Source: Euperipatoides rowelli (Eukaryota; Onychophora; Udeonychophora; Euonychophora; Peripatopsidae). Taken from it: DNA of 10,836 nucleotides. The translations under genes were made by a program, and so were the position numbers. Positions within the stretch are counted from its first letter, which is position 1; the number at the start of each line of letters is the position of its first letter. Under the pieces are notes generated by a model. It ran no database searches, was not told the DNA's origin, and saw only the letters and a program-made list of their open reading frames with translations. The stretch is taken from assembly GCA_003024985.2 (NCBI GenBank), contig PXIH01S0034083.1; one strand, 5' to 3'. Positions 8,065-10,836 of this stretch are shown here, in pieces.

Positions 8065-8307
8065 CTAAATTGTCACATTAGCTAATTCTTGATATTGATT
8101 CCAATTAAAAAACAAAATACTCTTCATGCATATTTTAAATACTTCTACATCTTCTTCATTTATGAAAACTGTCTGAAATATTTCTTTATCAAATTTTATC
8201 ATGTCAGTGGTTACCATGCATGCATTTTTAACTAATAAAATGTGTACTTTACCTTCTTGAAGTATTTCAGCCAATAGATAAGCTAAATATGCTGACGAAT
8301 GTTTTCC
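8065..8307 (-). other. Open frame of 80 codons inside the hAT-like element, unrecognised
   Basis: This minus-strand frame is open from just after a TAA (8310-8308) to the stop at 8065. It contains the stretch EILQEGKVHILLVKNACMV and, further on, FINEEDVEVFKICMKSILFF; composition is balanced and helical-looking, unlike the low-complexity chance frames elsewhere. There is no ATG near its beginning (the first is well inside, after KNAC), so if real it is an internal exon or a captured fragment. An AG acceptor-like TATTTAG lies near its start. I do not recognise the family and it does not match the missing CCP5 segments. At this A+T content one or two chance frames of this size are expected per window. 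Confidence 0.25.
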
Positions 8308-8801
8308 TTATAATGACTACATACTAATACTAATAAAAACTGATGTACTGCCCTAATCTACGAACATGACTACATGCTTGTTGAATGTACAGTGCTGAAG
8401 GGATGAAGAAAGTCACAGCAGGGACATACTCTCTATACCGTAAGTTAACAAGCAGTTAGTGACGTGAAAAAATCTTTTAGTGTTCTGGGTTGTAGGTTAA
8501 CTCAATGTTTTGTTTATAATTCACTTAATTAGATTAAGATGGATGATAAAATATATAACACTTTGAAAATGGTCATTAATAACACATATACAATTTTTCT
8601 TAACATTTTCAACAGAAATATTTTCCTTTAAGATTGTCACTTATTAATTGATTTTTCAAACTAATCAAAATGTTCATTTTTTCACAAAATGAACTAACAA
8701 TTATAAATTATTTCTGCCTTCCGTGTAAGTTAATTATAAAAATAATAGCATTTGATGTTTGATAATTGGTTTCAAGAAAAGGCAAATTATTTTTTGGATG
8801 T

Positions 8802-8862
8802 AAATTTTCCACTCACCAGGGAAATATTTCAACTAGTCACAGGCTAGTAGGCGAGTGAATTT
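8802..8862. repeat. Subterminal hairpin at the right end of the hAT-like element
   Basis: AAATTTTCCACTCACC (8802-8817) is an imperfect reverse complement of GGCGAGTGAATTT (8850-8862). An inner ACTAG/CTAGT pair also fits. Subterminal repeats like these often serve as transposase contact sites in DNA transposons. Confidence 0.55.
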
Positions 8863-8872
8863 GTCGAGGCCT

Positions 8873-8880
8873 ATTATAAT
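8873..8880. repeat. Target-site duplication, right copy (ATTATAAT)
   Basis: Directly follows the right terminal sequence ATTTGTCGAGGCCT and equals the left copy. Confidence 0.55.
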
Positions 8881-9168
8881 ACATAGTACAATTGAAGACA
8901 GGTGGAATAACACCCTAACTGCAAAAACATAGTTTTGAGATAATTGAGTTTGAAATTTTAAAAAAAAATTTCTTAGATATATGATGAATTCCAAAACAGA
9001 AATTTCAGGAACATTAAAGACATAATTGGTTACTTAAATCTACTTTTAGAATGATTTTATGATTTGAATTTTTTTTTTAAAATTTTAAATGTTGTGTACC
9101 AAAATTAGAAGTTAGGGCATTATTCCATAGATTAATAAAATAAGCCTAAATTAATTGAAAGTTTTAAC
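8881..9168. other. AT-rich spacer, nothing identified
   Basis: This is the gap between the hAT-like element and the end of the transposase relic. No coding frame, repeat or RNA was recognised. Confidence 0.45.
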
Positions 9169-9174
9169 TTTATT
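9169..9174 (-). other. AATAAA polyadenylation signal of the transposase relic
   Basis: Minus-strand AATAAA about 70 bp downstream of the final stop (9246-9244) of the transposase pseudogene, the expected place for its polyadenylation signal. Confidence 0.45.
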
Positions 9175-9243
9175 TTCCAAAGTGTAGATTGTTAAAAAAT
9201 ACAAAATAATTGACCTCTCCTCCCATTCACTGGATGCAGACTC

Positions 9244-10579
9244 CTAATTTGACAGTTCACCGTCAGTGTCACTGGCGCTATCATTTTCATTAGTGAGTTC
9301 AACATTTTAAAGTTGTGTATTTCTTTCAAGGATGCCTTGCAACAATAATGCTTTATCAGGATTCAAAAATGTGAGCAAAGACAAGACATCTTTAACTTTA
9401 GCATCTTTGATTGAAACTTCTTCTACTTTCTTAAGATTTAGTTCATGAAATGTCCTAAAAACCAAAGGCTTTTTAAAAATTTTTAACGTAGTAAATAAAC
9501 CAAGTGCTATAACATTTTGAAGCAGATATAATTCTTATCTAATGTTGTGTATTGAAACATTACATATTTTTGAATACTAAACCGAGATCCTTGATTAGTT
9601 GGCTTTTTGAAAAACATAATGTTTCTGACCAGTTTTTAATAAGATCAGATGATTGAATGACTTCAAATGGACTAGGATATGATTGACACTCCCTCATTAT
9701 TTTTAAATATTCTTCAACTGATTGGATACATTCAATTTTTTTTAACAAACTTCCATACATTCCAAAATTTCTATCACATTGATTATAAGAATGTCACCTG
9801 ATTGGAAAACATGGATAATCTTAAGTTTGGAAAACCATGTACAAAATGACACATCAACAACATTTTTTGTTTTGTCCCCCACATGAATCAGACAATAATA
9901 AAATCGTTTTTATATTTTTGAAATTGTCTAGTTTTTTCATTAAAAAGTAATACAGAAAAGAACAAACTGAATTGGGATTTTTCTTAGTAGAGTGTCACCT
10001 TCAAGAAATACATAAAAGTTACTACTTCCATCAGTATGACAGTATACATTAAAATTATATACTCATAAAAGCCTTTTATAAAATTGGGAGATTACATTTA
10101 ATTTAGGTAGTGGTAAATTTTGGGCATAATCAAATTCCAAAATCAAAGTGTCATCTTTAATTTTTATCTCATTAAGATAGTAATCCTTGTTTATTTTGTA
10201 TGCATCCACTTTCTTTTTGAGTGTGTATTTAATTTTGCATGGGTCAATTGGGTTGACTTTAAGTGCCATTTCACATTCCATACAAAAATCACAAACATCA
10301 GTGTCTGGTTGTCTGAAAGAATACTCACTTTTCTCACGAAAAAAGTAATGGTAAGTAGAATATTTCATTTTAAGAATGCTTTCCAATATTATTGAAAACT
10401 GACAAATAATTTTTTTACATTAAGTTCCGAATCATTAAAGTATTTCCTTTCTGACTTGCATTTACCATAGTGTGACTGTTTGTCTGGTATCTCTTCCCAA
10501 GGTTGTCTAACAAGTTGCTACACTTCATCAGAAATCTTTTGTGGACAGTTTAGATGCTGTCCCCTCTTTTCTTCTATAT
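9244..10579 (-). pseudogene. Decayed DDE-type DNA transposase (arthropod-type family), multiple frameshifts and stops
   Basis: Read on the minus strand, pieces of one protein appear in order across shifting frames. (1) 10579-10389, after a TTGATTTCAG acceptor-like site: KQSHYGKCKSERKYF, interrupted by TAG at 10520. (2) 10386-10066: KYSTYHYFF, a CDFCMEC cysteine pair, LEFDYAQNLPLPKL and FYKRLL, then TGA where Trp is expected, continuing VYNFNV. (3) about 9991-9854: KKNPNSVCSFL and LLSDSCGGQNK. (4) 9858-~9797: TWFSKLKIIHVF. (5) 9793-9560: HSYNQCDRNFGMYGSLL. (6) ~9486-9244: C-terminal KVEEVSIKDAKVKDVL and an acidic tail ending at a TAG. From memory, FDY.QNLP, SD.CGGQN and HSY..CDR.FG mark a widespread arthropod transposase family; the Asp residues are presumably the DDE triad. 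I cannot name the superfamily. It cannot make a working protein. Confidence 0.85.
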
Positions 10580-10587
10580 CTGAAATC

Positions 10588-10605
10588 AATAATAATAATA
10601 ATAAT
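10588..10605 (+). repeat. (AAT)6 microsatellite
   Basis: Six perfect AAT units, directly beside the acceptor-like site at the beginning of the transposase relic. Confidence 0.9.
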
Positions 10606-10836
10606 GCCATAATGATTTTATGCAAGAAAAAAAGGTTTTAAAACCTTTGTGATACAAGAATCAGTCTTAAAATAAAGATTATATTTGACTACTAAAATGT
10701 CATGAACATATTTTTATAACACATATCACTTTACTACTTTACAAAATGAATTTGAACCCATATTTGCACTTGCTTTCTCCCCCTCCCCTTTCAAACACAC
10801 ATACACACACAGCTTATCCAACACTTACAAATGAAT
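10606..10836. other. AT-rich right flank with a short CA-rich tract
   Basis: No gene or transposon end was recognised. A degenerate CA repeat (ACACACATACACACACA) lies at about 10794-10810. The terminal inverted repeat of the transposase-bearing element was not found here. Confidence 0.45.

Larger units (their letters stand above)
6320..8872. mobile_element. hAT-like DNA transposon copy, ~2.55 kb, without recognisable transposase
   Basis: The left end starts CAGGGGTAGACAAAT, the typical CAGGGGT...CAAA form of hAT termini. The right end, read in reverse complement from 8872, starts AGGCCTCGACAAAT; 11 of 14 bases agree. The final G expected at the right tip is missing or changed. Both ends carry CTACTAGCC a short distance in. 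The 8-bp sequence ATTATAAT lies directly outside each end (6312-6319 and 8873-8880), the target-site length expected for hAT. The interior has a palindromic repeat array, a T15 tract followed by AATAAA (7545-7550), and one short open frame, but no transposase or RNase-H-like domain that I can see. It is most likely a non-autonomous or decayed copy. Confidence 0.6.

Noticed and set aside
10120-10395. 91-codon plus-strand open frame
   Set aside because: It is the antisense shadow of the conserved transposase block on the minus strand.

Overview
This is AT-rich (by eye about 70% A+T) eukaryotic nuclear DNA from a spliced genome. The one gene identified with confidence is part of a cytosolic carboxypeptidase 5 (CCP5/AGBL5-type tubulin deglutamylase) on the minus strand. 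The exon wording and the family of a decayed transposase at the right end both suggest an arthropod, most likely an insect. That is an inference, and another invertebrate is possible.

The minus-strand gene is represented by two consecutive internal exons, 3796..2885 (912 bp, 304 codons) and 2044..1875 (170 bp), joined in phase 0 across an 840-bp intron with GT/AG ends. The first exon carries the HxxE zinc motif, the GVNLNR substrate-binding segment and the third zinc ligand region (DLHGH). The second carries the conserved block that leads up to the catalytic glutamate. The start of the protein, and the exon that should hold the catalytic Glu (usual context YTLECN), are not visible. The gene therefore runs past both exons through introns, at least one of which leaves the window.

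Everything else looks like intron or intergenic DNA filled with mobile-element remains. From left to right: two weak open frames (41-286 plus, 388-682 minus); a 242-bp hairpin MITE (1134-1375); a 41-bp tandem duplication (4650-4731); a foldback element with ~150-bp arms and a tRNA-like Pol III cassette in its loop (4918-5416); a cluster of TCCGA / TTTTTTAAAA repeats (5638-5806); a ~2.55-kb hAT-like element with an 8-bp target-site duplication (6320-8872) containing an array of palindromic ~59-bp repeats and one unrecognised open frame; and a heavily broken DDE-type transposase pseudogene (10579..9244, minus).

No prokaryotic features, operons or CRISPR arrays are present. The observations most worth following are the hAT-like element with its palindromic array, and the tRNA-like cassette enclosed by long inverted repeats.
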